The notes under the pieces are model-generated. The model was given only the letters and a program-made list of their open reading frames with translations. It was not told where the DNA came from and made no database searches. Shown here one piece after another: positions 15,480-24,052 of a stretch of 64,000 bases of DNA; within the stretch, counting starts at the first letter, position 1, and each line of letters opens with the position of its first letter. A program made the translations under genes and the position numbers. The stretch is taken from NCBI RefSeq assembly GCF_009755605.1, contig NZ_WPNZ01000032.1, forward strand, positions 46,082 to 110,081, in the 5' to 3' direction. This DNA is from Streptomyces typhae (GTDB lineage: Bacteria > Actinomycetota > Actinomycetes > Streptomycetales > Streptomycetaceae).

Positions 15480-16799
15480 ATGGTTCCCGTCCCGGTGGAC
15501 CCGCTGGTCCGCCGCCACCGCACCGCCCTGCGGCTGTGCTTCGCGATACCCGGCCTCTCGCTCGCCACCTGGGTGACCAGGACCCCCGACGTACGGGACC
15601 GGCTGGACGCGTCCACGGCCGATATGGGCCTGGTGCTGTTCGGCATGTCGATCGGCTCGATGCTCGGCATCCTGGTGGCCGGGGCCCTGGTGTCGCGGTT
15701 CTCCACGCGTCCCGTCATCGTCGCCGGCATGTGCCTGGTGCTGGCCAGTATGGGGGTGACGGCCCTGGGCACGGCGGTGTCCTCGGCGCCGTCGGTGGCC
15801 TTCGGTCTGCTGCTGCTCGGCGCCGGTGTGGGTCTGTCGGAGGTCGCCAGCAACGTCGACGGTGCCGGCGTGGAGCGCGAACTCGGCCGGCCCGTACTGC
15901 CCGCCCTGCACGGTTGTTACAGCCTCGGCACCGTGGTCGGGGCGATGTTGGGGGTGGCCGGTGCCGCGGCCGGTTTCCCGGTGCCGTGGCATCTGGCGCT
16001 CGTCCTGCTTCTCGTGATCGCGCTGTTCGCCGTCGCGCTGGTCGGGCTGCGCCCCGGCACCGGCCGCGTCCAGGCCGCGGACGCCGGGCCCGGCGGGGCG
16101 GCGCCCGCCGCCGACACCGGCGCGGGAGTGCGGGAGCGGCGGCTGTACCTGGACGCTCGGCTGCTGCTGATCGGCGGTGTGGTGTTCGGTATGACGCTGG
16201 CCGAGGGCGCCGCCACCGACTGGCTGCCGCTGCTGATGGTCGACGGCCACGACATGCCCTCGGGTCTCGGGTCGTTGGTGTACGCGGGCTTCGCCGCCGC
16301 CATGGCGGCCGGCCGGTTCGCCGGTGGCCCCGTGGTGGCCCGGGTCGGCCGCCCCGTCGTACTCGGCGGCGGCGCGCTGCTGACCGCTGCCGGGATCGCC
16401 CTGGTGTCCTTCGTGGACTCCCCGGTCGCGGCCGGGTGTGCCGTGCTGCTCTGGGGACTCGGCACCTCCCTCGGCTTCCCGCTGGCCCTGTCGGCGGCGG
16501 GCGAGTCCGGCCCCGACACCACCGGCCGCGTCGCCCTGACCTCGCGGATCGGCTACGTGGCCCTGCTGGCGGGGCCACCGGCGCTGGGCTTCCTCGGCGA
16601 ACACCAGGGGCTGCGCGCCGCGATGGTCCCGGTGCTGCTGCTCATCCTGGTCGCCGCGGCGCTCTCGCCCGCCACGGCCGCCCGGCCCCGGCACACCGGG
16701 GGTGCGGACGAGGAGCACGCCGTACCGACGGCACGTCAGGACGCGGGCGGGCGGGTGTCCACGGCTGCCCCCTCCCCGCAAGGGTGCCGGAAAGCATGA
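15480..16799 (+). CDS. MFS transporter (YbjJ-like)
   Basis: A 439-residue polytopic membrane protein with about 12 predicted helices in two halves. Helix 1 starts at ALRLCFAIPGLSLATWVTRT. The loop 2-3 region LVSRFSTRPVIVAG is the MFS signature, and CYSLGTVVGAMLGVAGAAAG and LAEGAATDWLPLLMV match the FucP/YbjJ group. The hydrophilic central loop (about residues 200-235) is Ala/Gly rich. Likely a proton-driven exporter; the substrate cannot be read. The ATG at 15480 has GGAGG 12 nt upstream, rather far; a GTG at 15438 would add 14 residues. The C-terminal about 45 residues are a disordered tail. Not obviously in an operon. Confidence 0.85.
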   Translation: MVPVPVDPLVRRHRTALRLCFAIPGLSLATWVTRTPDVRDRLDASTADMGLVLFGMSIGSMLGILVAGALVSRFSTRPVIVAGMCLVLASMGVTALGTAVSSAPSVAFGLLLLGAGVGLSEVASNVDGAGVERELGRPVLPALHGCYSLGTVVGAMLGVAGAAAGFPVPWHLALVLLLVIALFAVALVGLRPGTGRVQAADAGPGGAAPAADTGAGVRERRLYLDARLLLIGGVVFGMTLAEGAATDWLPLLMVDGHDMPSGLGSLVYAGFAAAMAAGRFAGGPVVARVGRPVVLGGGALLTAAGIALVSFVDSPVAAGCAVLLWGLGTSLGFPLALSAAGESGPDTTGRVALTSRIGYVALLAGPPALGFLGEHQGLRAAMVPVLLLILVAAALSPATAARPRHTGGADEEHAVPTARQDAGGRVSTAAPSPQGCRKA

Positions 16800-16876
16800 G
16801 TGTCCGTACCTCCTCCCGAGCGCCGCCCGCTCCCCAAGGCAGGCATCGCGGGCACCCCCGCTCCAGCTCACGGCGC

Positions 16877-16925
16877 ACGGCTCACGGCTCACGGCTCACG
16901 GCTCACGGCTCACGGCTCACGGCTC
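16877..16925. repeat. 7-bp tandem repeat abutting a LysR stop codon
   Basis: About seven copies of acggctc run directly up to the stop codon (16926-16928) of the minus-strand LysR gene. On the coding strand each unit reads GTGAGCC and carries another TGA. Confidence 0.85.
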
Positions 16926-17768
16926 TCAGACCATGCGTCGCAGCGCGTTCTCCACTGCGTCGATCAGCGGGTCCCCTGCGGAGCGCGGATGCCGTACGAG
17001 GCCGAGTTCGACGTCCGGCAGGGCGGGCAGGGCGGTTGCGTCGTGGCAGGTCATGGTCGGTTCGAGGTTGGTGGGCAGGAGGGCCGCGACGCCGAGGCCC
17101 GCCCGTAGCGCGGCGAGCACGCCGGCCAGGCTGTTGCTTTCGAACGCCACCCGCCAGGGCCGTTCGCCGCGTTCCAGAACATCCTGTACCGAGGTGCGCC
17201 AGGAGCACGTGTTCGAGAACAGCACGACCGGCAGCGGGTCGGCCGCCACGTCCACCCCCTGGCCGACCGCCCAGACCAGCGGGCGGCGGACCGTCCAGCG
17301 CGGCGGTCCGGGTACGGCCGGCACTTCGTTGAGCACGAGTTGGACGCGGCCCGTGTCGTAGGCCTCCCGCATCGCGACGTTGGGCAGGCTGAGCACTTCC
17401 AGGGTCGCACCGGGGTGCAGCCGGGCGAGGTCGGCGAGTGCCTGCGGCAGTTGCGACGCGGCGAGGTCCTCGAGCAGCCCGACGCCGCAGCGGCCGGTGA
17501 GCGAGCGCCCGGTTTCCGTGAGTGCCTGCGCGGACAGCGAGAGAATGCGTTCGGCGTACGGCAGGAGCTCCTCGCCCGCCCGGGTCGGCGACACACCGGA
17601 CGGTGACCGGTGCAGCAACTCACGGCCGATGACCTTCTCCAGCTTGCGCAGCTGCTGGCTGAGCGCGGGCTGCGTGTGCCCGAGCGTGGCCGCCGCCCTG
17701 CTGATGCTGCCGGCCCGCACGATGGTGACGAAGGACCGCAGCAGTGCGGTATCGAGATCCCTGGCCAT
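16926..17768 (-). CDS. LysR-family regulator divergent from an MFS exporter
   Basis: A 280-residue LTTR with the standard N-terminal HTH (LDTALLRSFVTIVRAGSISR, AAATLGHTQPALSQQLRKLE, HRSPSGVSPTRAGEELLPYA) and a short effector domain (LEDLAASQLPQALADLARLH, LPVVLFSNTCSWR, GLGVAALLP). The effector domain looks like that of the LrhA/HexA-type group, in which the SCLWR-like segment is typical. It shares a 72-bp divergent promoter region with the MFS transporter at 17841, the classic arrangement of a LysR controlling an exporter, and a T-N11-A palindrome overlaps its own start codon, which would allow autorepression. Its 3' end runs into a 7-bp minisatellite. Confidence 0.9.
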   Translation of the reverse strand: MARDLDTALLRSFVTIVRAGSISRAAATLGHTQPALSQQLRKLEKVIGRELLHRSPSGVSPTRAGEELLPYAERILSLSAQALTETGRSLTGRCGVGLLEDLAASQLPQALADLARLHPGATLEVLSLPNVAMREAYDTGRVQLVLNEVPAVPGPPRWTVRRPLVWAVGQGVDVAADPLPVVLFSNTCSWRTSVQDVLERGERPWRVAFESNSLAGVLAALRAGLGVAALLPTNLEPTMTCHDATALPALPDVELGLVRHPRSAGDPLIDAVENALRRMV

Positions 17769-17781
17769 AACGATGCATTAT
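17767..17781. promoter_or_regulatory. Candidate LysR operator (T-N11-A palindrome)
   Basis: ATAACGATGCATTAT has ATAA/TTAT ends and contains the T-N11-A pattern of LysR sites. It overlaps the LysR start codon and lies 60 bp upstream of the divergent MFS gene. Confidence 0.55.
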
Positions 17782-17840
17782 GTCAGCCACAGCGAATTGG
17801 CCTCTACCTATGGCCTCCGGCGAGATCTAGCGTCGGCTGC

Positions 17841-19202
17841 GTGACCGGATACCGCCAAATACTCGCCGTGCCGGGAATGGCCCCGCTGTTGGGTGTGTCC
17901 TTCCTCGCCCGCACCGCGATCACGGCCGCCGTTATGGCCCTGACCATGTACGTCGTTCTGGGGCTGCGCATGAGCTACGGGGCGGCCGGTGGTGTCGCGG
18001 CGGCGCTGACCGCCGGGCTGGCCCTCGGTGGTCCCCTGCTGGGCCGCGCGGTCGACCGGCGGGGGCTGCGTACGGTGCTGCTGATCACTGTGGCCGGGCA
18101 GGCCGTGTTCTGGCTGAGCGTGCCGATCCTGCCGTACGGGATCCTGGTCGGTGCCTCCTTCGCGGCGGGTCTCCTGATGGTCCCGGTGCCGCCGGTGACC
18201 AGGCAGGCGATCGCCGCGATGACGACGGTCGAACAGCGCAGGGCCGCGTTCGCGCTGGAGTCCGTACAGGGCGAACTCTCGTACATGGTGGGCCCGGCGG
18301 TCGTCGTCCTGTGTGCCGCGAAGGTGTCGCCGGACGGGGTGGCGTGGGGGCTCGGTGCCGCCGTCGTGGCCGGTGGTGCCGGGCTGGCGCTGCTCGACCC
18401 GCCACTGCGTGCCCGGGGCGGGACGTGCCCCAAGGACGAGCGGGGCGAGGCGGAGGCGGGCGCCGCCGGACGGCCCGCGCGCCGGGCGTGGCTGGGCGTC
18501 GACATGTGGGCCGTGCTGATGATGGCGTTCGGCACCACGACGCTGCTCAGCGGCGTCGACCTCGCCATCGTCGCCACGCTCGAAGAGACGGGCCAGGTGT
18601 CGTGGGCCGCCGTGGTCGTGGCCGTGCTCGGTGTGGCGTCCGTGTGCGGCGGGCTGCTGTACGGCGTGCTGTCCCGGTCGCTGCCCACGTGGCTGCTGCT
18701 CGGGTTGCTGGGGCTCGTGACGCTTCCCGTCGGTCTCGCCGGTGACTGGCCCTGGCTGTGTGTGGCCGTCGTGGGCACCGGGTTCTTCGCCGCGCCCACC
18801 CTGTCGGCCGTGACCGGCACGGTGAGCGGGCTGGCGCCGGCCGCCGCGCGGGGTGAGGCGGCAGGTCTGCAGTCCTCGGCGCAGAGTGCCGGTTTCGCGC
18901 TCGGGGCTCCCCTCGTCGGGGTGGCGATCGACGCGTCCGTGCCTGCGGGTGGTTTCGCAGCGGCAGGACTGGCCGGTCTGGCCGCCGCGTCGGCCGGGTG
19001 CCTGCTGCGTCGGCCTCCGGTCGACGGGGGTCGGCGAGGAGGCCGACGCCGGTGGGCTCCGGCTCGTGCCCGACGCGATCATCAGCCGCACCGCGGTCCG
19101 CGTCGGGAACCGCATCGAGGTCCACGTCGAGAACCGCACCGGGAACCGCACCGCGGTCCACGTCGAGAATCGCACCGAGGGTCGGCTGTGCGGGGTCCGT
19201 GA
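17841..19202 (+). CDS. MFS transporter with Arg/His-rich repetitive tail
   Basis: A 453-residue, 12-helix major facilitator. It begins VTGYRQILAVPGMAPLLGVS, with motif A-like GRAVDRRGLRTVLLI after helix 2, VPPVTRQAIAAMTTVEQRRA in the central region of the N-half and GVDLAIVATLEETGQVSWAA opening the C-half. The family (YfkF/actinobacterial MFS near LysR genes) is probably for drug or metabolite efflux. The C-terminal about 40 residues are an unusual basic repeat, with units such as HRGPRREP, generated by an 18-24 bp DNA repeat at about 19085-19185; these add nothing to the transport fold. Divergent from its likely LysR regulator and ending 13 bp before the HAD gene, so the two may be cotranscribed. 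Confidence 0.87.
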   Translation: MTGYRQILAVPGMAPLLGVSFLARTAITAAVMALTMYVVLGLRMSYGAAGGVAAALTAGLALGGPLLGRAVDRRGLRTVLLITVAGQAVFWLSVPILPYGILVGASFAAGLLMVPVPPVTRQAIAAMTTVEQRRAAFALESVQGELSYMVGPAVVVLCAAKVSPDGVAWGLGAAVVAGGAGLALLDPPLRARGGTCPKDERGEAEAGAAGRPARRAWLGVDMWAVLMMAFGTTTLLSGVDLAIVATLEETGQVSWAAVVVAVLGVASVCGGLLYGVLSRSLPTWLLLGLLGLVTLPVGLAGDWPWLCVAVVGTGFFAAPTLSAVTGTVSGLAPAAARGEAAGLQSSAQSAGFALGAPLVGVAIDASVPAGGFAAAGLAGLAAASAGCLLRRPPVDGGRRGGRRRWAPARARRDHQPHRGPRREPHRGPRREPHREPHRGPRRESHRGSAVRGP

Positions 19203-19215
19203 TCTACTGCCGGTC

Positions 19216-19869
19216 ATGCCGCTGTTGCTGCTGGACCTCGACAACACCCTCATCGACCGTGACGCGGCCTTCCGCGCCGCCGTCGCGGACTTCCTTGCCC
19301 AGCACGGCCTGCCCGGCTCCGACCTGGCGTGGGTGATGGCATGTGACGGCGGCGGCTACACCGCACGGCACGAAGTCGCCGCGGCCCTGTCCCACCGGTA
19401 CGGCGCAGCGGTGTCGTCAACTGCCGTCCGCGACCTGCTCGACACGGGCGGTGCCGACCACGTCGTCCTCTCGGGTGCCTGCCGTGAGGCGTTGCGTGAG
19501 GCGCGGGCCGCCGGGTGGACCTGCGTGATCGTCACCAACGGGCCCACCGCCCAGCAGGAGACGAAGATCCGCAACACCGGGCTCGACCGGCTCGTCCAGG
19601 GCTGGGTGATCTCCGAGGCAGTCGGCTGCAAGAAGCCGGCACCGGAAATCTTCGAGGCGGCAGCGGCGACGGTCAGCATGCCCCTGACCGGCGCGTGGGT
19701 CGTCGGCGACTCACCTCACGGCGATATCGTCGGCGCCTCCCGGCTCGGGTTGCCCAACGTCTGGGTCACGCGCGGCCTGTCCTGGTCACTGGAGTCGTAC
19801 GAGCCCACCCATGTCGCGCACGATGCCGCCTCGGCCATCGGACACGTCCTGCGGAACGCGGCGAGATGA
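19216..19869 (+). CDS. HAD-superfamily hydrolase
   Basis: A 217-residue HAD subfamily IA phosphatase-like enzyme. Motif I is LLLLDLDNTLIDRDAAFRAA (nucleophile Asp and DxDxT), motif II CVIVTNGPT (Thr), motif III Lys in GCKKPAPEIFEAAA and motif IV VVGDSPHGDIVGA (acidic pair). The cap is the small helical type between motifs I and II. Substrate is probably a small phosphate ester such as phosphoglycolate or a nucleotide. The ATG at 19216 is the first that gives an intact motif I leader. It follows the MFS gene by 13 bp. An alternative reading frame across the MFS tail (19075-19200) produces a matching repeat but is not needed for the fold. Confidence 0.88.
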   Translation: MPLLLLDLDNTLIDRDAAFRAAVADFLAQHGLPGSDLAWVMACDGGGYTARHEVAAALSHRYGAAVSSTAVRDLLDTGGADHVVLSGACREALREARAAGWTCVIVTNGPTAQQETKIRNTGLDRLVQGWVISEAVGCKKPAPEIFEAAAATVSMPLTGAWVVGDSPHGDIVGASRLGLPNVWVTRGLSWSLESYEPTHVAHDAASAIGHVLRNAAR

Positions 19870-20181
19870 GACCCGAGGCCCGCAGGGCCTTGCGGTCCGC
19901 CGGGCGCGCCGAGGCAAGGTGTCCTCATGGGGCCTCAACTGCTCGGTGACGTACAGGCCGCGGTCGGTGGCGACGGCGTAAGACCTCCAGGCGGCCGTCC
20001 ATCGCGAGGATCGCCCTCGGCGTCTCCACGATCGTGCCGGACAGCGGCTGGGGGGGGTCTTCCAGCTGGTGTACCACCCCGCACCCCGCACCCCGCACCC
20101 CGCACCAAAACTCCTTGCCGATCTCTGGGGTGGCGACCTATCGTCGGTCGGCCCGTACCGCTTTCGAGCCGAAGGCCGTTG
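19870..20181. other. 312-bp gap with possible gene relic
   Basis: On the minus strand, VETPRAILAMDGRLEV is readable at about 20025-19985 in one frame and YAVATDRGLYVTEQL at about 19980-19940 in another. This looks like a small gene split by a frameshift. A short cccgcacc-type repeat lies at 20082-20105. No intact gene is supported. Confidence 0.35.
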
Positions 20182-20685
20182 ATGTCCGTTCGTCCCGCCG
20201 TCGCCCGCGACACCGACTTCCTCTGGCGCGTCCTGCTCGAGGCATACAACTGGAACGGCGAGCAGCGGTTCACCGCCGAGCAGCTCGCCGCCGACCCGCA
20301 CGCCGCGCGCTACCTCGCCGACTGGCCCCGCCGGGACGACTTCGGGGTCGTCGCGGAGAGCGACGTGGGCGAACCGATCGGTGCGGCCTGGGCGCGGCAC
20401 CTCGCCGCGAGTGAACCCGGGTACGGTTTCGTCGCTCCGGACGTGCCCGAGCTGACCGTCGGCCTGCTGCCCGGACACCGGGGCCGCGGACACGGCCGGG
20501 CCCTGATGGAGGCGCTGACAAGGGCCGCCGCCGAGCAACCGGTCCCGGTCGCCCGTCTCAGCCTGAGCGTGGAGGACGGCAATCCCGCCGTGCACCTCTA
20601 CACCAGCCTCGGCTTCACCCGCGTCGGGCGCAACGGCGACTCGGACACCATGGTGCTGGACGTCCGGCCGGCCCCACAGCTCTGA
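20182..20685 (+). CDS. GNAT-family N-acetyltransferase
   Basis: A 167-residue acetyl-CoA-dependent acyltransferase. The GNAT core is visible: an N-terminal strand and helix (SVRPAVARDTDFLWRVLLEA), motif A with the acetyl-CoA loop LTVGLLPGHRGRGHGRALME (Q/RxxGxG/A as HRGRGHG) and motif B VARLSLSVEDGNPAVHLYTS-LGF. Homologous stand-alone GNATs modify amines of small molecules or protein N-termini; the acceptor is unknown. The ATG at 20182 follows GAAGG. It is monocistronic as far as can be seen. Confidence 0.88.
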   Translation: MSVRPAVARDTDFLWRVLLEAYNWNGEQRFTAEQLAADPHAARYLADWPRRDDFGVVAESDVGEPIGAAWARHLAASEPGYGFVAPDVPELTVGLLPGHRGRGHGRALMEALTRAAAEQPVPVARLSLSVEDGNPAVHLYTSLGFTRVGRNGDSDTMVLDVRPAPQL

Positions 20686-20901
20686 TCGTCCCTTGAGCGG
20701 ACGGCAGATCACCCTTCGCCCACCAGCACCTCTCCGTCGTGCCCTCCCGCAGCCAGGAGCTGGCCACGTACGCGCACGGGGTTCGCCCAGCTGAAGCAGG
20801 AACAGACCCGCCTGCTGGGACGACGGCAGCACAACTGACCGCAGTTCACGAGGCCTTAATCAATTTGCTGCCCGCTCGGGTGGAGGGGCAGTCTCCGGAT
20901 C

Positions 20902-21444
20902 ATGATCGAACTGCGCACTCTGGAATCGGACGACTGGCCCCTCTGGCGCGAACTGCGACTGGCGGCGCTCGCTGAAGCGCCCTACGCGTTCGGGTCGACA
21001 CTGGCCCAATGGCAGGGCTCCGGCGACCAGGAGGAACGGTGGCGCGCCCGGCTGTCGATCCCTGGCGCGCGGGATCTCGTCGCGTTTCTCGACGGGCTGC
21101 CGGTGGGCATGGTCAGCGGCGTCCCCGCCGAGGGGGCGGACAGCGTGGAGCTGATCTCGATGTGGGTCAGCCCCGCGGCCCGGGGCAAAGGTGTGGGCGA
21201 CCACCTGGTCCGGGCCGTGGAACGGTGGGGCGCGGAGCGCGGTGCTGGGACGCTGCGCCTGTCCGTGGTGCCGGACAACAGCAATGCGGTCGCACTCTAC
21301 GAACGGAACGGCTTCACGGACCTCACGGACACGGGCGAGTCCGGGGATCCGATGTCCGACGGCATCCGCCGGGAGCGGGTCCTGGCGAAGCGGCTGGTCT
21401 CAACCGACCACCCAGGCCCGCCCGGTGGACGGCGGCGCGGGTGA
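20902..21444 (+). CDS. GNAT-family N-acetyltransferase
   Basis: A 180-residue GNAT enzyme: IELRTLESDDWPLWRELRLA at the start, the central strand with SVELISMWVSPAARGKGVGD (acetyl-CoA pyrophosphate loop R-G-K-G-V-G) and the motif B segment LRLSVVPDNSNAVALYERNG-F. The C-terminal part (about residues 150-180) is not typical and overlaps the STAS gene on the other strand by 122 bp, so the true ancestral stop may have been earlier. Two GNAT genes in succession are not similar enough to be a recent duplication. Between 20686 and 20901 there is only a short 3'-end-like relic (FAQLKQEQTRLLGRRQ, ending at 20838). Confidence 0.87.
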   Translation: MIELRTLESDDWPLWRELRLAALAEAPYAFGSTLAQWQGSGDQEERWRARLSIPGARDLVAFLDGLPVGMVSGVPAEGADSVELISMWVSPAARGKGVGDHLVRAVERWGAERGAGTLRLSVVPDNSNAVALYERNGFTDLTDTGESGDPMSDGIRRERVLAKRLVSTDHPGPPGGRRRG

Positions 21445-21724
21445 GGGGCCCGGTCTCCACGACGGCGACCTCGATCCCGGCCACGTCCAGTGCCTGGCAG
21501 ATGCCGCGGAGCGTGAAGAGGCCCGCGTCGCCGCAGTAGGTCACGGCGGACAGGTCCAGCTGGAGGCGCCGGTGGGCGCGCGGGGGCAGCGCCGCCTGTA
21601 CGACCGCTTCCCGCAGCCAGGCTGCCGTGTCGCGGTCCAGTTCGCCGGACAGGTCCATCCGCGCCTCGGCCCGACCCACCGGTACCAGGCCGATACGCAG
21701 CCTTGGCGCGGCGCCCTGCTCCAT
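21323..21724 (-). CDS. STAS-domain protein (anti-sigma factor antagonist-like)
   Basis: A 133-residue protein whose core (LDRDTAAWLREAVVQAALPP, RRLQLDLSAVTYCGDAGLFT, LRGICQALDVAGIEVAVVET) matches STAS domains of the SpoIIAA type. The phosphorylatable Ser of SpoIIAA (usually in D-S-x-G-L) is replaced: the equivalent reads YCGDAGLFTL, with Asp-Ala at the position. Regulation by a phosphorylating anti-sigma kinase is therefore doubtful. The C-terminal 30 residues are Arg/Pro rich and overlap the end of the convergent GNAT gene by 122 bp. The ATG at 21724 is preferred on domain boundaries; GTG at 21736 is possible, and neither has a good ribosome site. Confidence 0.7.
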   Translation of the reverse strand: MEQGAAPRLRIGLVPVGRAEARMDLSGELDRDTAAWLREAVVQAALPPRAHRRLQLDLSAVTYCGDAGLFTLRGICQALDVAGIEVAVVETGPLTRAAVHRAGLGGRLRPAASPGPAPGGCRRTSDPRTRPCP

Positions 21725-22605
21725 GGCGGCTGACACGTCCGACGCCGGCGGACGGCGAGGAGTCCGCTTCCGGATCGGCAGCAATGGCCATGGGGAGCGA
21801 TCCGCGCGATCAGTACGATCCGCGCGATCAGTACGATCAACGATCCGCCAGGAGGAAGCCACTCTAGGCAGCGAAACGCTCGGATAGCGCACGCCGACCA
21901 ACAACACTCCCCCACGGTCGGTCGGGAACGCCCCTCTTGCGGCCTCGCCGCCCATAGCCCTTCATCCCTTCCCCGCCGCGGACGCGTGGTCATGGATGCG
22001 GGGCCCGCATCGGCGGCCCCGGCGGCCGGAGTTGTCCGTTCGCCTGCCGCTCAGCGGGCGCGTCGCGTCGGCGGGCGCGTCACGCGAGCCTCGTACCCAA
22101 GTGGCCGCCGTACCCGAGCGGCCGCCGCCGATGAGGGCATCGGCGGCGGCCGCGAGCGCGTGGACGGCGTGGCGAGTTCCCCACTCACCACGTCGTGCCC
22201 CGCGCGGTGGCGTCCTTGCCGGAACCGGTGCGTGCGGGAGTCGCTCCGGGTGTGGAACACGCCGTAAGGACGAAGAGCAGCCCAGCGTCTTTGGTCTGCA
22301 TGCCTGCTGGGGCGGCCGGTCGGTGTCACGGCCCGGGGTCTGGGGACCCTGGGGAGGACCTGACGCCACTGCGTGCGGCCCGGATCCTCCCTCTTGCGGC
22401 CATGCTAGAGCGGGCAGCAGACGAAGCAAGCGCGTGAACCGGCCTGTTGGCCGAGAGTCGTCATGCAGGTACAGGACTTGACCGGCGCAGCGGAAGCCGT
22501 GTGGGAGCGCGTGCGGTCAGGGCCCATGGGGGCAGCACGGCAGGGAAGGAACATATGCCCGGAAACAGCAGTTTGCGGTGGTCGGGATCTGCCGAGGAAT
22601 GTGCC
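21725..22605. other. 881-bp region without a supportable gene
   Basis: The ORFs on both strands here are Arg/Pro/Gly-rich shadows without domain features. A tandem repeat of cgatccgcgcgatcagta (two to three copies) lies at about 21799-21845. An in-frame ATG with a strong GGAAGGA ribosome site at 22555 could give the following methyltransferase 17 extra residues. Confidence 0.5.
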
Positions 22606-23448
22606 ATGGGTGAAGACAAGGCGACGCGGGCCACCTCTGCGGCCCGCAGCTACTACGACGCCAGTGATGTCGACGGCTTCTACGCTCACGCGTGGGGCGG
22701 GGAGGACATCCACGTCGGGGTGTACACCGACCCGCGAGAGGCGATCCCCGTGGCGACCGGTCGCACGGTCGAGCGGCTGGCCGGGAAGCTGGGTGACGCC
22801 CTCGGCGCCGGCAGCACGGTGCTCGACATGGGCTCCGGTTACGGCGGCGCGGCCCGCAGACTGGCCGGGCAGTACGGCTGCCACGTCGTGGCCCTGAACA
22901 TCAGCGAGTTGCAGAACCACAGGCACCGCGCGCTCAACGCCGAGCGCGGCCTCGACGACCGCATCGACGTGGTCACCGGCTCCTTCCACGACATCCCGGC
23001 CCCCGACGGGTCCTTCGACGTCGTGTGGTCGCAGGAGGCCCTGTGCCACAGCGGCGACCGTTCCCGCGCGCTGCGGGAGGCCACGCGCGTCCTGAGGCCC
23101 GGCGGCCACCTGGTCTTCACCGACACCATGGCCGCCGAGGACGCCCCCGAAGGCGAGCTGAGCCCGCTCGCGGAGCGCCTGCGACTCACCGACCTCGCCA
23201 CGCCCGGCTTCTACGTCGAGCAGTTGCGGGCGCTCGACCTCGCCGGGGCCGACTACGAGGATCTCAGCGCCCACATGCTGACCCACTACGAACGCCTCAG
23301 CGAAGAGGTCCGGTCACCGGCACCCGAACTCGTCGACGCCGTCAGCCCCGGCTACCTGGAGCGCCTCAGGACGAATCTGCCGCAGGTGGCGCGGGCCTGC
23401 CGCGACGGTCGTCTCCGGTGGGGCATCTTCCACGGACGCCACAGGTGA
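22606..23448 (+). CDS. Sarcosine/dimethylglycine N-methyltransferase-like enzyme
   Basis: A 280-residue SAM-dependent methyltransferase. The N-terminal signature SYYDASDVDGFYAHAWGGED plus IHVGVY is diagnostic of the SDMT group that makes glycine betaine from sarcosine and dimethylglycine. The Rossmann core has VLDMGSGYGGAARRLA (motif I), VVALNISELQNH (motif II region) and FDVVWSQEALCHSGDR (motif IV), and ends RWGIFHGRH. SDMT normally pairs with a glycine/sarcosine methyltransferase; no such gene is in the window, so the substrate may be different. The ATG at 22606 follows GAGGAA; the upstream ATG at 22555 has a stronger ribosome site but adds residues not expected in the family. Osmolyte biosynthesis is the likely role. 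Confidence 0.8.
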   Translation: MGEDKATRATSAARSYYDASDVDGFYAHAWGGEDIHVGVYTDPREAIPVATGRTVERLAGKLGDALGAGSTVLDMGSGYGGAARRLAGQYGCHVVALNISELQNHRHRALNAERGLDDRIDVVTGSFHDIPAPDGSFDVVWSQEALCHSGDRSRALREATRVLRPGGHLVFTDTMAAEDAPEGELSPLAERLRLTDLATPGFYVEQLRALDLAGADYEDLSAHMLTHYERLSEEVRSPAPELVDAVSPGYLERLRTNLPQVARACRDGRLRWGIFHGRHR

Positions 23449-23563
23449 CCCGCCGTCCGTCGGGCGGTTCCCGCCGGGCCGAACCAGGAAACGATGAGCC
23501 CCAGCGCCCAGGTCCGGGCTAGTCAGTGGCGCCGCGCGAGACACCTGCACGAGACAGAAGAAG

Positions 23564-23596
23564 AGCCCCGGCTGGACGGGGGGGACCAGCCGGGGC
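23564..23596. terminator. Strong hairpin between methyltransferase and membrane protein genes
   Basis: GCCCCGGCTGG (23564-23574) pairs perfectly with CCAGCCGGGGC (23586-23596). It can serve both convergent genes. The rest of the 361-bp gap (23449-23809) shows no gene. Confidence 0.8.
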
Positions 23597-23809
23597 GGCA
23601 AGCGGTGGCGTGCGGAGGGCGGTCGCCTCGCGGCGAAAGGCTCCATGGGGCTTCAGCCGAACGATCGTCCCCATGGGCTATAGGTGAGGCCCGGGGACAC
23701 TGTCCCCTCCGCAGCCACGTAGAGAAGAACGGCGAAGTGCGTGGGGATGTTCCGGGCCAGCGCCCCTTATCCCTGTGAACTGGGACACATCGGAAAGTGG
23801 GCGCCCGGC

Positions 23810-24052
23810 TCAGAACGGCAGCCGGCCCCGGGTGCGACGCCCCGCCGAGCCACTGCGGCTCACTGCCCTGGAGCTGCTGCGGAACGGCTTGCTGAAGATC
23901 CGCCCCAGGATGCCGGGGGCCTTGCTGCCCGCGCGCGAGCCGACTCCCAATGTGCGCTGGGTGCCGCGTTCGGGGTGGCGGGACAGGCGGGGCAGGAGGA
24001 AGGCGAGGACCGCGAGGACGACGCAGACCCCGACGATTCCGACGATCACCAT
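23810..24052 (-). CDS. Small Streptomyces-type membrane protein (DUF6411-like)
   Basis: An 80-residue protein with a single N-terminal helix (MVIVGIVGVCVVLAVLAFLL) followed by a basic, Ser/Gly/Arg-rich cytoplasmic tail with RLSRHPERGTQRTLG, PGILGRIFSKPF and a terminal GSAGRRTRGRLPF. This sequence style matches a conserved small-protein family of Streptomyces of unknown function. The ATG at 24052 follows GGGAG five bases upstream. Probably monocistronic, with the strong hairpin at 23564-23596 beyond its stop. Confidence 0.8.
   Translation of the reverse strand: MVIVGIVGVCVVLAVLAFLLPRLSRHPERGTQRTLGVGSRAGSKAPGILGRIFSKPFRSSSRAVSRSGSAGRRTRGRLPF

Noticed and set aside
15429..16892. Minus-strand ORF of 487 codons opposite the MFS gene
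   Set aside because: Antisense shadow with Gly/Gln/Arg composition; the plus strand encodes a clear 12-helix transporter.
20739..20838. Possible short gene before the second GNAT gene
   Set aside because: Only a C-terminus-like fragment (FAQLKQEQTRLLGRRQ, then stop at 20838) is readable; no start or domain.
21962..22481. ORFs of about 155-161 codons on both strands
   Set aside because: Arg/Pro-rich with no conserved features; neither strand shows gene-like composition.
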